A stretch of 64,000 nt of DNA from Streptococcus pneumoniae (GCA_040719455.1 JBFDTN010000001.1:1645501-1709500); one strand, 5' to 3'; positions 10,111 through 19,113 are shown, numbered from the stretch's first letter. The notes: a model not told the origin generated them from the letters alone. Made by a program: numbers and translations.

Positions 10111-11274
10111 CCCCGTTGTATAATGAAGTGCAACAGAAAAAGACATGTTTATCTGATATACTAAAGTTGCGAAACAAAGTATAGAAAGATAGATAAACAT
10201 GTCCACTACTGATTGTACCACAAAACGTTCTTATAAGCATCTGACAGCTGGTCAGAGAGGGAAAATTCAGGCTTGGTTGTCTGATGGTCATTCCATGGCT
10301 GAGATTGCTCGTAGAATAGGCGTTCACCGTTCCAGCATCTCACGCGAGATTAAGCGTGGCTCTGTCCAGCAAGTCAAGAAAGTCAATGGTAAACTCGTTT
10401 ATTTTCAGGACTATTTCGATGAGACAGCCCAAAATCTGGCTGAAAAGAGGCGGGAGGCTGTTTACTGTCTGAAACTTGAAAAGGTCTCAGAGTCTTTCCT
10501 AACCGCCTTTACGGAGGCCATGTTGGCTAAACCAAGAATTCATAGTGTCGATACCTTTATTCATGCCTATAAGCAGGACAATCCTGATGAGCTAGTTCCC
10601 AGCACTAAAACCATGTATACCTATATTTATCAAGGATTACTGACAGTTAAGCCTATTGACTTGCCTCGTGCTATGCGCCTAAAACCAAAAACTAGGAACC
10701 GTACATCCACTAAGAAGCATTTTGGGACCTCTATTGAGGAACGTCCAGAAGAAATCAATAATCGTTCTGAATTTGGACATTGGGAGATTGACTCTGTCCT
10801 TGGATTGAAAACAGCTGGAGAGCCCTCTATCCTGACCCTGGTTGAACGAAAGACACGCTACGCGATCACCGTCTATCTGGCTGGAAAGAAGGCGGAGTTT
10901 GTGAACGAAGCCGTGTCTCAACTCCTTAGGGATTACCCCATCAAATCCATCACAGCGGATAACGGGGCGGAGTTTGCGACTCTGAGTCAATTAGAAGGGG
11001 TTCAAGTGTACTATGCTCATGCCTATTCCTCACACGAACGAGGCACCAATGAGAACTTTAATGGCTTGCTTAGGGAGTTTATCCCAAAAGGTAAATCGCT
11101 CAAATTCATCACAGCTGAGAGCTTAGCTACGGCTACCTCAGCCATCAACCAAAGACCAAGAAGATTATTGGGCTATCAGTCTGCCAAAACCCTGCTTGGG
11201 CTAGCCCAAACAGCCTAATGCCACACTCAACTTTGTATCAGTTAAACGTTGTTGCACTTAACTTGACAATTGGG
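10111..11274 (+). mobile_element. IS30-family insertion sequence
   Basis: About 1.16 kb with one transposase gene. The ends are imperfect inverted repeats beginning CCC: CCCCGTTGTATAATGAAGTG on the left and CCCAATTGTCAAGTTAAGTG on the complement of the right, both running into CAACA (18 of 25 matched). It is flanked by a direct repeat of 14-15 bp, long for this family though long duplications are known for some members. It inserted right behind the rgg terminator, and the right duplicate now holds the stop codon of the yhgE-like gene. Confidence 0.85.
10199..11218 (+). CDS. IS30-family transposase
   Basis: 339 residues, apparently intact. An N-terminal helix-turn-helix (GHSMAEIARRIGVHRSSISR, about 30-49) is followed by the DDE catalytic core: Asp198 in GHWEIDSVLG, Asp253 in ITADNGAEF and Glu285 in ERGTNENFNG. 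Length and motif spacing are normal for the family, so the element may be active. Confidence 0.93.
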   Translation: MSTTDCTTKRSYKHLTAGQRGKIQAWLSDGHSMAEIARRIGVHRSSISREIKRGSVQQVKKVNGKLVYFQDYFDETAQNLAEKRREAVYCLKLEKVSESFLTAFTEAMLAKPRIHSVDTFIHAYKQDNPDELVPSTKTMYTYIYQGLLTVKPIDLPRAMRLKPKTRNRTSTKKHFGTSIEERPEEINNRSEFGHWEIDSVLGLKTAGEPSILTLVERKTRYAITVYLAGKKAEFVNEAVSQLLRDYPIKSITADNGAEFATLSQLEGVQVYYAHAYSSHERGTNENFNGLLREFIPKGKSLKFITAESLATATSAINQRPRRLLGYQSAKTLLGLAQTA

Positions 11275-11289
11275 TCTTTTTATGATTTT
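11275..11289 (+). repeat. Target-site duplication of the IS30 element, right copy
   Basis: TCTTTTTATGATTTT, matching the left copy at 10096-10110 in 14 of 15 positions. It includes the stop codon of the gene on the - strand. Confidence 0.7.
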
Positions 11290-14057
11290 TCCATTTGAGG
11301 TTTGTAAATCGCAAAGCCAAAACCAATAGCGATGACAAGCATAAGGAGTAAAACCGTTACTTGTCCTGCGATATGCCCACTCATCGAGATGGTCTCACGA
11401 AGTCCGGATACGGAGTAGCTGATTGGCAACCACGGATTGAGGTCTTGGAATATCTTATCCGTCAACTGCAATGGATACGTTCCCGCACTTGACGCGAGCT
11501 GCAAGAGTAGCAAGATTAAGGCTGCAAAGGCACCGAGTCTATTATTCCAAGTGACAAGGCTGGTCACAACTGCCATAAAGGTACTACTTGCAAGAAGAAT
11601 CAAGCAGAGAGTTGCAAGCTCATGATTGGCGGTAAGCCCAATCAAATGCACTGCTCCATAGACCAAGACACCTGCCACAAGGGCAATCACGCCATTGACC
11701 TCTAAGCGACTCTTCAACCACTCCATCCGATTTTTCGGCACACGACCAGACGGCAAGGTACTGAAAATCATATTGGTTGAAATCGCTGCGACAAAGAGAG
11801 CGACAGAAATCATATACGGCGCCATACCAACTCCATTTTGACCAACGTGATCCTTATCGGTCTTTTTCGTTGTCAAAGGATGGGAAAGAACATCTGCATT
11901 TGTCTTGCCAGTTGATACAGTGGATAATTTTTCGTCTGCCGTATCAAGCCCATCTTTGAGGCTATCTGCTCCTGTCACTAGAGTCGACAGACCTAGCGTC
12001 AACTGCTGACCACCATCTGCGAGTTTGCTAGATCCTTCAGAGATTTGCGTTGCCCCATCGCTTAATTGGCTAGAGCCAGACAAGAGCGCTGGGGAGTTTT
12101 GATCTAGTAAGCTTGCGCCATTTACCAGCTGACTCACACCAGATAAAAGCTCTCCATTTTTGCTCGTGAGTTGGCTAGCACCGTCGACTAATTGATCCAG
12201 ACCGCCAGTTACTTCAGCATTTTTACCTGCTAACTGGCTAGCACCTGCCTGCAAGGCTCCCATACCAGCATTGAGAGTATCGTTGTTCGTCACTAGCTGA
12301 CTAGCACCTGTTGTTAGTTGGTCATTATTAGAAACAAGGGTTGCTGCTCCTGTTTCTAATTGCCCAAGTCCTTGGGTTAATTGGTCATTCGTTCCTGCTA
12401 GTTTTGATGCACCATCTGCTAAGCTTGACACCCCTTGAGTGTAAATCATAAGACCTGCAAAAAGAGAATCAGCTCCATTTTTAGCATCCTCTAGCCCTGC
12501 AAGGAGATTGGCTTGATTGTTGCTACTTGCTGCTACACCAGAAAGCGCACCCTTGGCCTGTTCAATCACTTGACTGGCTTTTTGCAGATTGCCACTGGAA
12601 CCGTTATTACCCAAGTCTTCTAATTGAGCCCTGATACCTCCAGCCAAATCAAGAATAGCTTGGGCTGAGGATTCGACCTGACTTGGCGAGCCACTCACCG
12701 CCGCACTAATCTCTGCCTGTTCCGCTGCGGAAAGACTTTGATAAGCGCTGGTTGCAGCTATATTCTGCAAAATAGCTGAGCGATCCGCACTGGCACTTCC
12801 TGTAATCGTACTCGCATGGCTTTCAATGGTAGCGAGACTGGCTTCAAGCCCGCTCACATCTGGTGCGCCTGGTGACTGCGCAAGTCCTGCTTGAACAACA
12901 CTCAAAGCTGCTTTTAAATCTTCTAATTGCTGAGCTTGCTCAGGGCTAACTCCAGCATTTGCCACCGCATTTCTCAAGGTTTCAAGACCCGCAGCAAGAG
13001 ATTCTGCTCCAGCTACCAAGCTGGCTGAATTTCCACTCAACTGATTCGCGCCATTTGATAAATCAGCCACACCTGCCGTATAGCTAGATAGACCCGCCGA
13101 AAATTGATTCAAACCACCTGAGAGAGTACCCACACCTTGCGTATAAGGAATCAAGCCACTAGAAAGGTCCGCAACTCCTTTTGTATAAGCGCTAACGCCG
13201 CTCAAGAGCTGATTAGCGCCATTTGACAAGTCAGAGACTCCTTGGGTATAGGCTTTCATACCATCTGCGAATGTCGCAACGCCACCAGACAAGGTCGCAA
13301 CCCCATCCGTATAAGCAACTACACCTGTCGATAAACTTCCTAAGCCTATCGCTAACTGCTGCACCCCTAGCGTATAAGTCCCAAGACCTGTGCTTAATTG
13401 ATTCGCACCATCTGAAAAAGTCATGGTTGAGGAAGCTAAGGTCTGTAAGCCAGCCTCCAAAGTCTGACTGCCTACCTGTAAGGTCTTACCACCATCAGCT
13501 AAATCTCCACTCCCTGACGCAGCCTTTAAAAGCCCATCTTTGAGACTATCCATACTTTCAAACAAGGAAGTCGTATAGGTATTGGTGATATTATTTGCCA
13601 CAGTCTGCTTGAGAGAAGTCATAGCAGAATCACCCATCTTACTTGCGATAAAGCTATGTCCACTAGATGTTTGATAATCAATCACCATCTCTTCTGGTTT
13701 CTCCGTCAAGATACTCGCAGCTTTTTTCGACAAATCACTAGGGAGGGTTACAATCATATAGTAATCCCCCTTTTCAAGACCGTCCTTTGCCTTTTCTTCA
13801 GATACAAAGTGAAAATCTAACGAATCATTTTTCTTTAAGTTTTCCACCATGTCCTTACCTACCGTCAAGTTCTTGCCATTAAAGGTCGCTTTTTGGTCTT
13901 TATTGACCACCGCTACTGGCAAATCAGATAGTTTCCCATACGGATCCCACATCGAACTCAAAAAGATAACATTATACAAGGCTGGAATCAAGGAAATCCC
14001 AATCATGACAATCATAAAGGTCGGTTTTTTGAAAATGGCTTTCCACTCTCTAAACAT
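11280..14057 (-). CDS. YhgE/Pip-family membrane protein with heptad repeats
   Basis: 925 residues from ATG 14057, preceded by GAAGGGGGAA; the frame extends to 14147 but that part covers the promoter. The N-terminus (MFREWKAIFKKPTFMIVMIG) holds one membrane segment. A long extracellular region contains many copies of an alanine/glycine-rich unit of the form LxxGxxxLxxG (for example SGLIPYTQGVGTLSGGLNQF), the X-X-X-Leu-X-X-Gly heptads of 'phage infection protein' relatives. The C-terminus carries about five membrane segments resembling ABC-2 permeases. Related proteins include phage-receptor Pip and type VII secretion-associated proteins. A TetR gene is divergent. Function unknown. Confidence 0.85.
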   Translation of the reverse strand: MFREWKAIFKKPTFMIVMIGISLIPALYNVIFLSSMWDPYGKLSDLPVAVVNKDQKATFNGKNLTVGKDMVENLKKNDSLDFHFVSEEKAKDGLEKGDYYMIVTLPSDLSKKAASILTEKPEEMVIDYQTSSGHSFIASKMGDSAMTSLKQTVANNITNTYTTSLFESMDSLKDGLLKAASGSGDLADGGKTLQVGSQTLEAGLQTLASSTMTFSDGANQLSTGLGTYTLGVQQLAIGLGSLSTGVVAYTDGVATLSGGVATFADGMKAYTQGVSDLSNGANQLLSGVSAYTKGVADLSSGLIPYTQGVGTLSGGLNQFSAGLSSYTAGVADLSNGANQLSGNSASLVAGAESLAAGLETLRNAVANAGVSPEQAQQLEDLKAALSVVQAGLAQSPGAPDVSGLEASLATIESHASTITGSASADRSAILQNIAATSAYQSLSAAEQAEISAAVSGSPSQVESSAQAILDLAGGIRAQLEDLGNNGSSGNLQKASQVIEQAKGALSGVAASSNNQANLLAGLEDAKNGADSLFAGLMIYTQGVSSLADGASKLAGTNDQLTQGLGQLETGAATLVSNNDQLTTGASQLVTNNDTLNAGMGALQAGASQLAGKNAEVTGGLDQLVDGASQLTSKNGELLSGVSQLVNGASLLDQNSPALLSGSSQLSDGATQISEGSSKLADGGQQLTLGLSTLVTGADSLKDGLDTADEKLSTVSTGKTNADVLSHPLTTKKTDKDHVGQNGVGMAPYMISVALFVAAISTNMIFSTLPSGRVPKNRMEWLKSRLEVNGVIALVAGVLVYGAVHLIGLTANHELATLCLILLASSTFMAVVTSLVTWNNRLGAFAALILLLLQLASSAGTYPLQLTDKIFQDLNPWLPISYSVSGLRETISMSGHIAGQVTVLLLMLVIAIGFGFAIYKPQMEKS

Positions 14058-14100
14058 ATGTTCCCCCTTCTTTTTACAAGCACTCATTGATACATATTGT

Positions 14101-14112
14101 CCAAACGTTTGG
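14101..14112. promoter_or_regulatory. Candidate TetR operator, 12-bp perfect palindrome
   Basis: CCAAACGTTTGG lies in the divergent spacer, just downstream of the - strand -10 (14122-14127) and just upstream of a + strand TATAAT (14113-14118). Binding here would block both the yhgE-like gene and tetR. Confidence 0.65.
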
Positions 14113-14121
14113 TATAATAGA

Positions 14122-14149
14122 ATTATACTCATTCTAAGAAATTTCACAA
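14122..14149 (-). promoter_or_regulatory. Predicted promoter of the yhgE-like gene
   Basis: On the - strand: -35 TTGTGA (14144-14149), 16-base spacer, -10 TATAAT (14122-14127). Transcription would start within or beside the palindrome at 14101-14112. Confidence 0.65.
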
Positions 14150-14204
14150 GAGGAAAACTCCATTTTTAGACACGGTGTTCAATTTTGTGCAGAAGGAGAG
14201 AACG

Positions 14205-14735
14205 ATGGAAAGTAATAAACGCCAAAAGACCAAACGGATCATCGAAAAAGCTATGGTTGAGCTTCTCAAACACGAGTCGTTTGATCAGATTACGACAGTA
14301 AAATTGACTCAAACCGCTAAGATCAGCCGCAGTAGTTTTTATACCCACTACCGCGATAAATACGATATGATCGAGCAATATCAAGACAAGGTCTTTCATC
14401 AACTGGAGTATGTTTTTGGCAAATACTGGAAAGACAAACACCAAGCCATCATCGAGGTCTTTACCTTTCTATCCCAAGAAGATCTCCTAGCTGCCCTACT
14501 GACTGAAAATGGCACTAAAGAAATCCAGACCTTTCTCCGCCATAAATTACAGGTCATGCTGTCTGAAGATTTGTATCAACGATTTGACCACAAAAAACTC
14601 TCCCCAATAGAGACTGAGTACAGCCATGTCTATCTGACCAACGCCGTTTTCGGAGTTTGTCAAATGTGGATTGCCAGAGGAAAAAAAGAAAATCCAACCC
14701 AAATTGCAGATTTCCTAATGAAGATGTTGGGGTAA
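14205..14735 (+). CDS. TetR/AcrR-family transcriptional regulator
   Basis: 176 residues from ATG 14205, behind AAGGAGAG. An N-terminal helix-turn-helix (IIEKAMVELLKHESFDQITT, then VKLTQTAKISRSSFYTHYRDKYDMIE) is typical of TetR proteins; the rest is a helical ligand-binding domain ending FLMKMLG. It is divergent from the YhgE/Pip gene with a palindrome between them, so it probably represses that gene and itself. The ligand is unknown. Confidence 0.88.
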   Translation: MESNKRQKTKRIIEKAMVELLKHESFDQITTVKLTQTAKISRSSFYTHYRDKYDMIEQYQDKVFHQLEYVFGKYWKDKHQAIIEVFTFLSQEDLLAALLTENGTKEIQTFLRHKLQVMLSEDLYQRFDHKKLSPIETEYSHVYLTNAVFGVCQMWIARGKKENPTQIADFLMKMLG

Positions 14736-14743
14736 AGCCTTGA

Positions 14744-14999
14744 CTATATAGTGGTTTAAGAAAGGAATAGGACAAGGCAAGGATCTGCAGATAAAACTAA
14801 GAACCTGTATTCATAAGCGAAGTCTTCTAATCGGGAGCTTATGTTACGATCAGCAAGGCGTTTTTTGAAGGAATACTGACTATATTTCGAGAAAAACAAG
14901 GATGAGTAGCGAAAAATAAGCTCTGAATAGAGTTGCTGAGCTGTGAATACAGGTTCTTAGATGCATCAAAGCGACTTAACGATGTCCTAGCCTTTATAA
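14744..14999. repeat. Intergenic palindromic repeat, copy D (interrupted)
   Basis: The left part (TATAGTGGTTTA...GGACAAGGCAAGGATCTGCAG) and the right part (CAAAGCGACTTAACGATGTC) match the two halves of copy A next to it (read on the opposite strand) and copies B and C at 26-27 kb. The halves are separated by a 164-bp stretch with 17-bp inverted ends (14797-14960). Confidence 0.55.
14797..14960. repeat. 164-bp MITE-like segment with 17-bp perfect terminal inverted repeats
   Basis: CTAAGAACCTGTATTCA (14797-14813) and its exact complement (14944-14960) enclose about 130 bases without a gene. It sits inside repeat copy D. It is either a miniature transposable element or an expanded core of the repeat. 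Confidence 0.65.
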
Positions 15000-15010
15000 A
15001 TACAATTCTG

Positions 15011-15116
15011 ATATAGGCATTTCGTTTTAATTTAATACGTCGTTACCTCGTCTTGCCTAACTTCAGTTATTCCTGCAACTCGTTGCCTCGTACTAAATCA
15101 AAACTAAACAACTATA
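15011..15116. repeat. Intergenic palindromic repeat, copy A
   Basis: About 106 bp. Read on the - strand it starts TATAGTTGTTTAGTTTTGAT and ends ATTAAAACGAAATGCCTATA; the two ends are imperfect inverted repeats of about 28 bases. The core includes GTACGAGGCAACGAG and GACGAGGTAACGAC, shared with copies B and C. Confidence 0.7.
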
Positions 15117-15120
15117 CAAA

Positions 15121-15146
15121 CTAGAGGCTAAAAAGCCTCTTTTTTA
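15121..15146 (+). terminator. Intrinsic terminator
   Basis: AGAGGCT-AAAA-AGCCTCT stem followed by TTTTTT on the + strand; probably ends the tetR transcript. It is convergent with the csRNA terminator next to it. Confidence 0.75.
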
Positions 15147-15148
15147 CA

Positions 15149-15240
15149 CAAAAAAGCCACCGAATTGGGTGGCTTCATAGGGAGATTATTATGAAAAAGA
15201 AAAGTTTTTAGGAGTTCAAGTTAAGTTCTTCTTAACTTGT
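15149..15240 (-). ncRNA. CiaR-dependent small RNA (csRNA)
   Basis: On the - strand a CiaR box and -10 (15247-15252, TATACT) start a transcript near 15240. Its 5' end forms a perfect 9-bp hairpin (CAAGTTAAG-aagaa-CTTAACTTG, 15217-15239). A single-stranded middle contains CTCCTAAAAACTTTTC and TTTTTCATAATAATCTCCC, complementary to Shine-Dalgarno/ATG regions. It ends in the terminator GCCACC-caattc-GGTGGC-TTTTTT. Length of about 90 nt, three-part layout and the ruvB neighbourhood match streptococcal csRNAs, which block translation of target mRNAs under CiaRH control. No ORF of note lies within it. Confidence 0.85.
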
Positions 15241-15262
15241 GCCTTTAGTATAATCCTTCTAA

Positions 15263-15280
15263 CTTAAACTTTTCTTAAAA
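15263..15280 (-). promoter_or_regulatory. CiaR binding site
   Basis: On the - strand TTTTAAG-AAAAG-TTTAAG, exactly the NTTTAAG-N5-TTTAAG consensus, ending 10 bases before the -10 TATACT (15247-15252) of the csRNA. Confidence 0.88.
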
Positions 15281-15303
15281 TTTCTCATTACCCAGACAAA
15301 TTC

Positions 15304-15867
15304 TCAAATTTCTAAATCCTTTTGTACCTTTGGCCATTTTTTATCCCAATTTTTCTTCTGAATGCGTGCATTATAAAGCGCCATTCGCTCTCTATTTGCT
15401 ACAAAATGCGGAGTTGGACGCAAGCGAAAATTCACAATATCCTCCAAACCATAGGGCGCAAACAGCTCTAACTCGTCATTTTCCAGCAAACGCAAGCCCA
15501 CTGCCGTACACTGCTCTGGGTACTTACTCATCGCATCCTGCGAACTCATATAAGGCTCTGTATGCGGACTATGAATATGCATATAGACTTGATTTTTCAC
15601 TTCCCACTGGAATCGTGGATGACGCTCTTTCAGAGACTTCTCAATCGCAAGCGTCTCTTCATAGGAAATCTCTGGATCAAAGAAAATCACATCTACATCT
15701 GTCTCCTCATCAAAAGCTGAATAGCCAGACAAGGTATTCCAGATGAAATTGCGCACGCTACCTGCACACAGCCATCCATCACTGAGCTTTTGTTCACGAA
15801 TAATTCCTAAAATCTCCATCATAGTAGCGTTCTGCAAAAAACTGTCTAGTATGTCTTTTGTTTCCAT
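15304..15867 (-). CDS. Nucleotidyltransferase family protein (NTP_transf_6 type)
   Basis: 187 residues from ATG 15867; a GTG at 15873 is in frame but is set right against the ruvB stop. CAGSVRNFIWN and DEETDVDVIFFDPE carry the G-S and Asp-x-Asp signature of a minimal nucleotidyltransferase fold (PF06042, YpfB/YiaA type). It follows ruvB without a gap, so it is co-transcribed. Substrate unknown; such proteins are widespread and uncharacterised. Confidence 0.75.
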   Translation of the reverse strand: METKDILDSFLQNATMMEILGIIREQKLSDGWLCAGSVRNFIWNTLSGYSAFDEETDVDVIFFDPEISYEETLAIEKSLKERHPRFQWEVKNQVYMHIHSPHTEPYMSSQDAMSKYPEQCTAVGLRLLENDELELFAPYGLEDIVNFRLRPTPHFVANRERMALYNARIQKKNWDKKWPKVQKDLEI

Positions 15868-15873
15868 GAGCAC

Positions 15874-16872
15874 CTACTTTTCTGTATAAGGAATCCCCAA
15901 ATGCTGATAAGCTTTCTGCGTAGCCACGCGCCCTGTGCGCGTCCGCATGATAAAGCCTTTTTGAATCAAATACGGTTCATACATATCCTCGACCGTCTCT
16001 CGCTCTTCAGCGATATTGACCGAAAGCGTTCCTAAGCCGACAGGACCTCCGCCATACATCTCAATCATGGTGCGGAGGATTTTTTGATCCACATAATCTA
16101 GCCCCTCATGATCCACATCTAGCATGGTCAAGGCTTGATCTGTCATCGTCTCATCAATCACACCATTGCCCTTAATCTGGGCAAAATCCCGCACCCGTTT
16201 TAGTAAACGATTGGCAATCCGAGGGGTTCCACGACTCCGCATAGACAACTCCCGCGCTGCTTCGTGGGTAATTTCCATCTCAAAGATATCCGCTGTTCGC
16301 TCAACAATCTCCGTCAAATCCGCCTCTTCATAGTACTCCATGTGCCCTGTAATCCCAAAACGAGCACGCAAGGGATTGGACAACATTCCTGCCCGAGTGG
16401 TCGCTCCAATCAAGGTAAAGGGCGGCAAATCCAAATGAACACTACGGCTGGTCTCTCCAGCTCCAATCATAATATCGATGTAAAAATCCTCCATCGCACT
16501 GTAAAGGACCTCCTCCACAGCCATGGGCAAGCGATGAATCTCATCAATAAACAAGACATCTCCTGGCTCAAGGTCATTTAAAATCGCCACCAAATCACCA
16601 GCCTTTTCAATGACGGGACCTGACGTTTGTTTGAGATTGACCCCTAGTTCATTGGCAATAACAAAAGCCATGGTCGTCTTTCCAAGCCCCGGAGGACCAA
16701 ACAAGAGCACATGATCCAAGGCTTCATCTCGTAATTTCGCAGCATCGATGAAAATCTGAAGCTGGTTCTTGACCTTGTCCTGACCGATATACTCGCGTAA
16801 ATATTGAGGACGAAGGGTCCGCTCGACCAACTCCTCATCTCCTAGCTGTTCCATATCTAAAATTCTACTCAT
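15874..16872 (-). CDS. ruvB: Holliday junction branch-migration ATPase RuvB
   Basis: 332 residues. AAA+ ATPase: Walker [12 protein letters not shown] (about 58-68), Walker [10 protein letters not shown], sensor GATTRAGML, arginine finger region RARFGI, and a C-terminal winged-helix DNA-binding domain ([17 protein letters not shown]). It drives branch migration with RuvA, encoded elsewhere. It is the first gene of a short operon with the nucleotidyltransferase. Confidence 0.98.
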   Translation of the reverse strand: MSRILDMEQLGDEELVERTLRPQYLREYIGQDKVKNQLQIFIDAAKLRDEALDHVLLFGPPGLGKTTMAFVIANELGVNLKQTSGPVIEKAGDLVAILNDLEPGDVLFIDEIHRLPMAVEEVLYSAMEDFYIDIMIGAGETSRSVHLDLPPFTLIGATTRAGMLSNPLRARFGITGHMEYYEEADLTEIVERTADIFEMEITHEAARELSMRSRGTPRIANRLLKRVRDFAQIKGNGVIDETMTDQALTMLDVDHEGLDYVDQKILRTMIEMYGGGPVGLGTLSVNIAEERETVEDMYEPYLIQKGFIMRTRTGRVATQKAYQHLGIPYTEK

Positions 16873-16938
16873 AGACCTATTATAGCAAAAAAGGCACCAA
16901 GAGACAAAGACGAGTGCTAGAAAGCCCTCGTCTGACTC

Positions 16939-17967
16939 TTATCTCACACTTGCCTGATAAGTCGTGGTACTGATAAAGACTTGCCCACTTCTTAGAATAA
17001 TCTGCTCTTTTTCAGGACGATGAATGGCATTTGGAATAGCTTGCATTTCTAAGGCAATGCCATTGTGAAGCGGACGATTTTCTGCATGATTATCAGGATA
17101 ATTTGCCGTGTAAACCACCGCCACAGGACAATCTGTCCGAACGCTCAACTGCCGACCTGTTTCTGGATGATAAAGACAAACTCCGATCGGCTCCTCCTTG
17201 TCCAGCAAGAAAGGATGGTCCAAACCACCACCTACTAGGGCGATCTGGGGATCGTCTGAAGCAAATATTGCCCCCAAACGGACCCCAGCCTGCAAATCTT
17301 TGACAAAACTTGCCTTGCTATCCACCTCTAAAGCTGGCAAGCTCACTTCATCCACTGGATAGACGCCTGTGCTATAAATCGTCAACTCATGGTCATCAAT
17401 GACCTGATCTGTGTGCCCACTGAGATTAAAATAGCTATGGTTAGTCGGATTGATAAGAGTAGTCTGGTCTGTCTGCACTTGATAAGACACTTCGACCTCA
17501 CCCTCCTCAGACAAGCCATACGTCACCCAAATCTTGAGATTCCCCGGAAATCCGCCTGTCCCATCAAGCCTTTCCAAATAAAAGGTCACAGAATGATCAC
17601 TTTTTTCCTCTAGCTGAAAATGACTGCTATCCCAGCCAGTTGAGCCACTGTGGTTGCAGTTACTAGCATTGTTCACTTCTAAATCATAAGTTTTTCCATC
17701 TAGGGTGAACTGAGCTTTTGCAATTCGTCCTGCCACGGGTCCAATACTAGCCCCATGTTTAGGGCTATTTCCAACATACGCTTCTAGGGAATCATACCCC
17801 AAGATGATATTTGCAAAATCTCCTGCCCGATCGGGCGTCTGGTACTCCAAAATCGTCGCTCCATAGCTCATCACCACCAAACGATAACCAGCGTCATTTT
17901 CTAGCTGATAGCGATACACATCTTGACCATCTATTGTCCCAAACGCATCTACACGAATCGCTTTCAT
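16939..17967 (-). CDS. galM: Aldose 1-epimerase (mutarotase)
   Basis: 342 residues from ATG 17967, behind AAGGAGGG; the frame extends to 18063 through the terminator-like spacer and is not used. Family hallmarks are GRIAKAQFTLDGKTYDL, NHSYFNLSGH with the catalytic His, and the Glu in ALEMQAIPNA. It interconverts alpha- and beta-galactose or glucose. It is last in the bgaC-PTS-agaS-lacD-galM cluster, as in the pneumococcal bgaC operon, where it prepares released sugar for uptake or metabolism. Confidence 0.93.
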   Translation of the reverse strand: MKAIRVDAFGTIDGQDVYRYQLENDAGYRLVVMSYGATILEYQTPDRAGDFANIILGYDSLEAYVGNSPKHGASIGPVAGRIAKAQFTLDGKTYDLEVNNASNCNHSGSTGWDSSHFQLEEKSDHSVTFYLERLDGTGGFPGNLKIWVTYGLSEEGEVEVSYQVQTDQTTLINPTNHSYFNLSGHTDQVIDDHELTIYSTGVYPVDEVSLPALEVDSKASFVKDLQAGVRLGAIFASDDPQIALVGGGLDHPFLLDKEEPIGVCLYHPETGRQLSVRTDCPVAVVYTANYPDNHAENRPLHNGIALEMQAIPNAIHRPEKEQIILRSGQVFISTTTYQASVR

Positions 17968-17983
17968 GATACCCTCCTTATGG

Positions 17984-18021
17984 CAAAAAGGAGAGAGGAC
18001 AAACGTCCACACCCCTTTTTT
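17984..18021 (-). terminator. Hairpin between lacD and galM (attenuator or weak terminator)
   Basis: - strand stem AAAAAAGGGG...GGAC-gttt-GTCC...CTCCTTTTT with two mismatches, followed by T5. It may reduce read-through into galM. Confidence 0.45.
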
Positions 18022-18063
18022 ATCTGTCTGTTTATACTCTAATCTCCCTTGAGAGTCAGTCAA

Positions 18064-19086
18064 TTAGAATCCACGAACGTCCTCGTAAGGAACTTCCACT
18101 TTTTCTTTCCAGCTAACTGCTGTTTCAAGAAGAACAGCGTTCAAGTCTTCGATATTTTTGCGTCCTTCACTGGCTAGCCATGCACGAGTTTCTTCCACGC
18201 CCTCATTTGCAAAGACATCCACAGAGTCTTTCCAAGTCGCGCGTCCGCACAACACACCATTGAAGTTTGAACCTGCAGCTTTGGCTACTCTCAACGTTTC
18301 TTGGAAGAGCGCTGCACTTACTCCTGCACTGAGGAAGATAAATGGCAAGTGAGTCACTTCTGCTTGTTCCTTGAAGAATGCTTTTGCTTCGTCCAAGGTA
18401 TAAACTGCTTCAACGCCTTCTGCTGTGTAGCCTTCTACAAAGTTCATATTGACAGGTACTTCTACTTTCAAGACGTCAACATTGTAGCGAGCGTCTGAAA
18501 AGACACGCATTGCTTCATTGACCTTATGTGGTTTTACCTTGGCATACGCTGCACTCTTGACATCTTCGTTACTCGCATCATAAGTCACGATTTCAAGGAA
18601 ATAAGGAATGTCCTCTGCCACACATTCGCTACCCACGCGCTCTACCCAAGCATGCTTGACATCATTGATTTCTGGCTTGTCATCTACATCATAGTAAAGA
18701 AGAACCTTAACAGCGTCTCCTCCTAATTCTTTGATCCGTTTTGCTGACCAATTTGGCAATAAATCTGGGAATCGACCTTCTTCTGTCGCATCGTAACCAG
18801 TCTTTTCATAAGCGACAATCAAACCAGCACCCTCAGCACGGAGCTTACTTGCAGGCACCCCATACTCAGGATCCAAAAGGATAGAGGTCGCATAAGGAGT
18901 CAATTCCGTTGAAATCAATTCCTTAAAGGTCACAATCCCGTCTTCACCTGTTTCAATCTTGCCACTAGCAAGCATTTTTTTAAGAGAGCCACGTTGGTCA
19001 ATGGCAAGCGCTCCAATCACGCCATTTTCATCGGACAAATTTTGAAGGTGACGGAGTTTTCCTTCGGTTACGGTCAATTTTTTCAT
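18064..19086 (-). CDS. lacD: Tagatose 1,6-diphosphate aldolase
   Basis: 340 residues from ATG 19086 (RBS AGAGGAA). Class I LacD-type aldolase: [14 protein letters not shown] at the N-terminus and the Schiff-base lysine in [11 protein letters not shown] (Lys207). It splits tagatose-1,6-bisphosphate into DHAP and glyceraldehyde-3-phosphate. It lies between agaS and galM. lacC-type tagatose-6-phosphate kinase is not in the window, so that step must be supplied elsewhere. Confidence 0.95.
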   Translation of the reverse strand: MKKLTVTEGKLRHLQNLSDENGVIGALAIDQRGSLKKMLASGKIETGEDGIVTFKELISTELTPYATSILLDPEYGVPASKLRAEGAGLIVAYEKTGYDATEEGRFPDLLPNWSAKRIKELGGDAVKVLLYYDVDDKPEINDVKHAWVERVGSECVAEDIPYFLEIVTYDASNEDVKSAAYAKVKPHKVNEAMRVFSDARYNVDVLKVEVPVNMNFVEGYTAEGVEAVYTLDEAKAFFKEQAEVTHLPFIFLSAGVSAALFQETLRVAKAAGSNFNGVLCGRATWKDSVDVFANEGVEETRAWLASEGRKNIEDLNAVLLETAVSWKEKVEVPYEDVRGF

Positions 19087-19113
19087 CTGCAATTCCTCTT
19101 TCTATCTCATTTT

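Noticed and set aside
12000-13500. + strand frames inside the YhgE/Pip gene
   Set aside because: Shadows of the repeat-rich coding sequence; no ribosome binding sites.
15191-15208. Mini-ORF MKKKSF in the csRNA region
   Set aside because: Six codons on the strand opposite the csRNA; chance occurrence.
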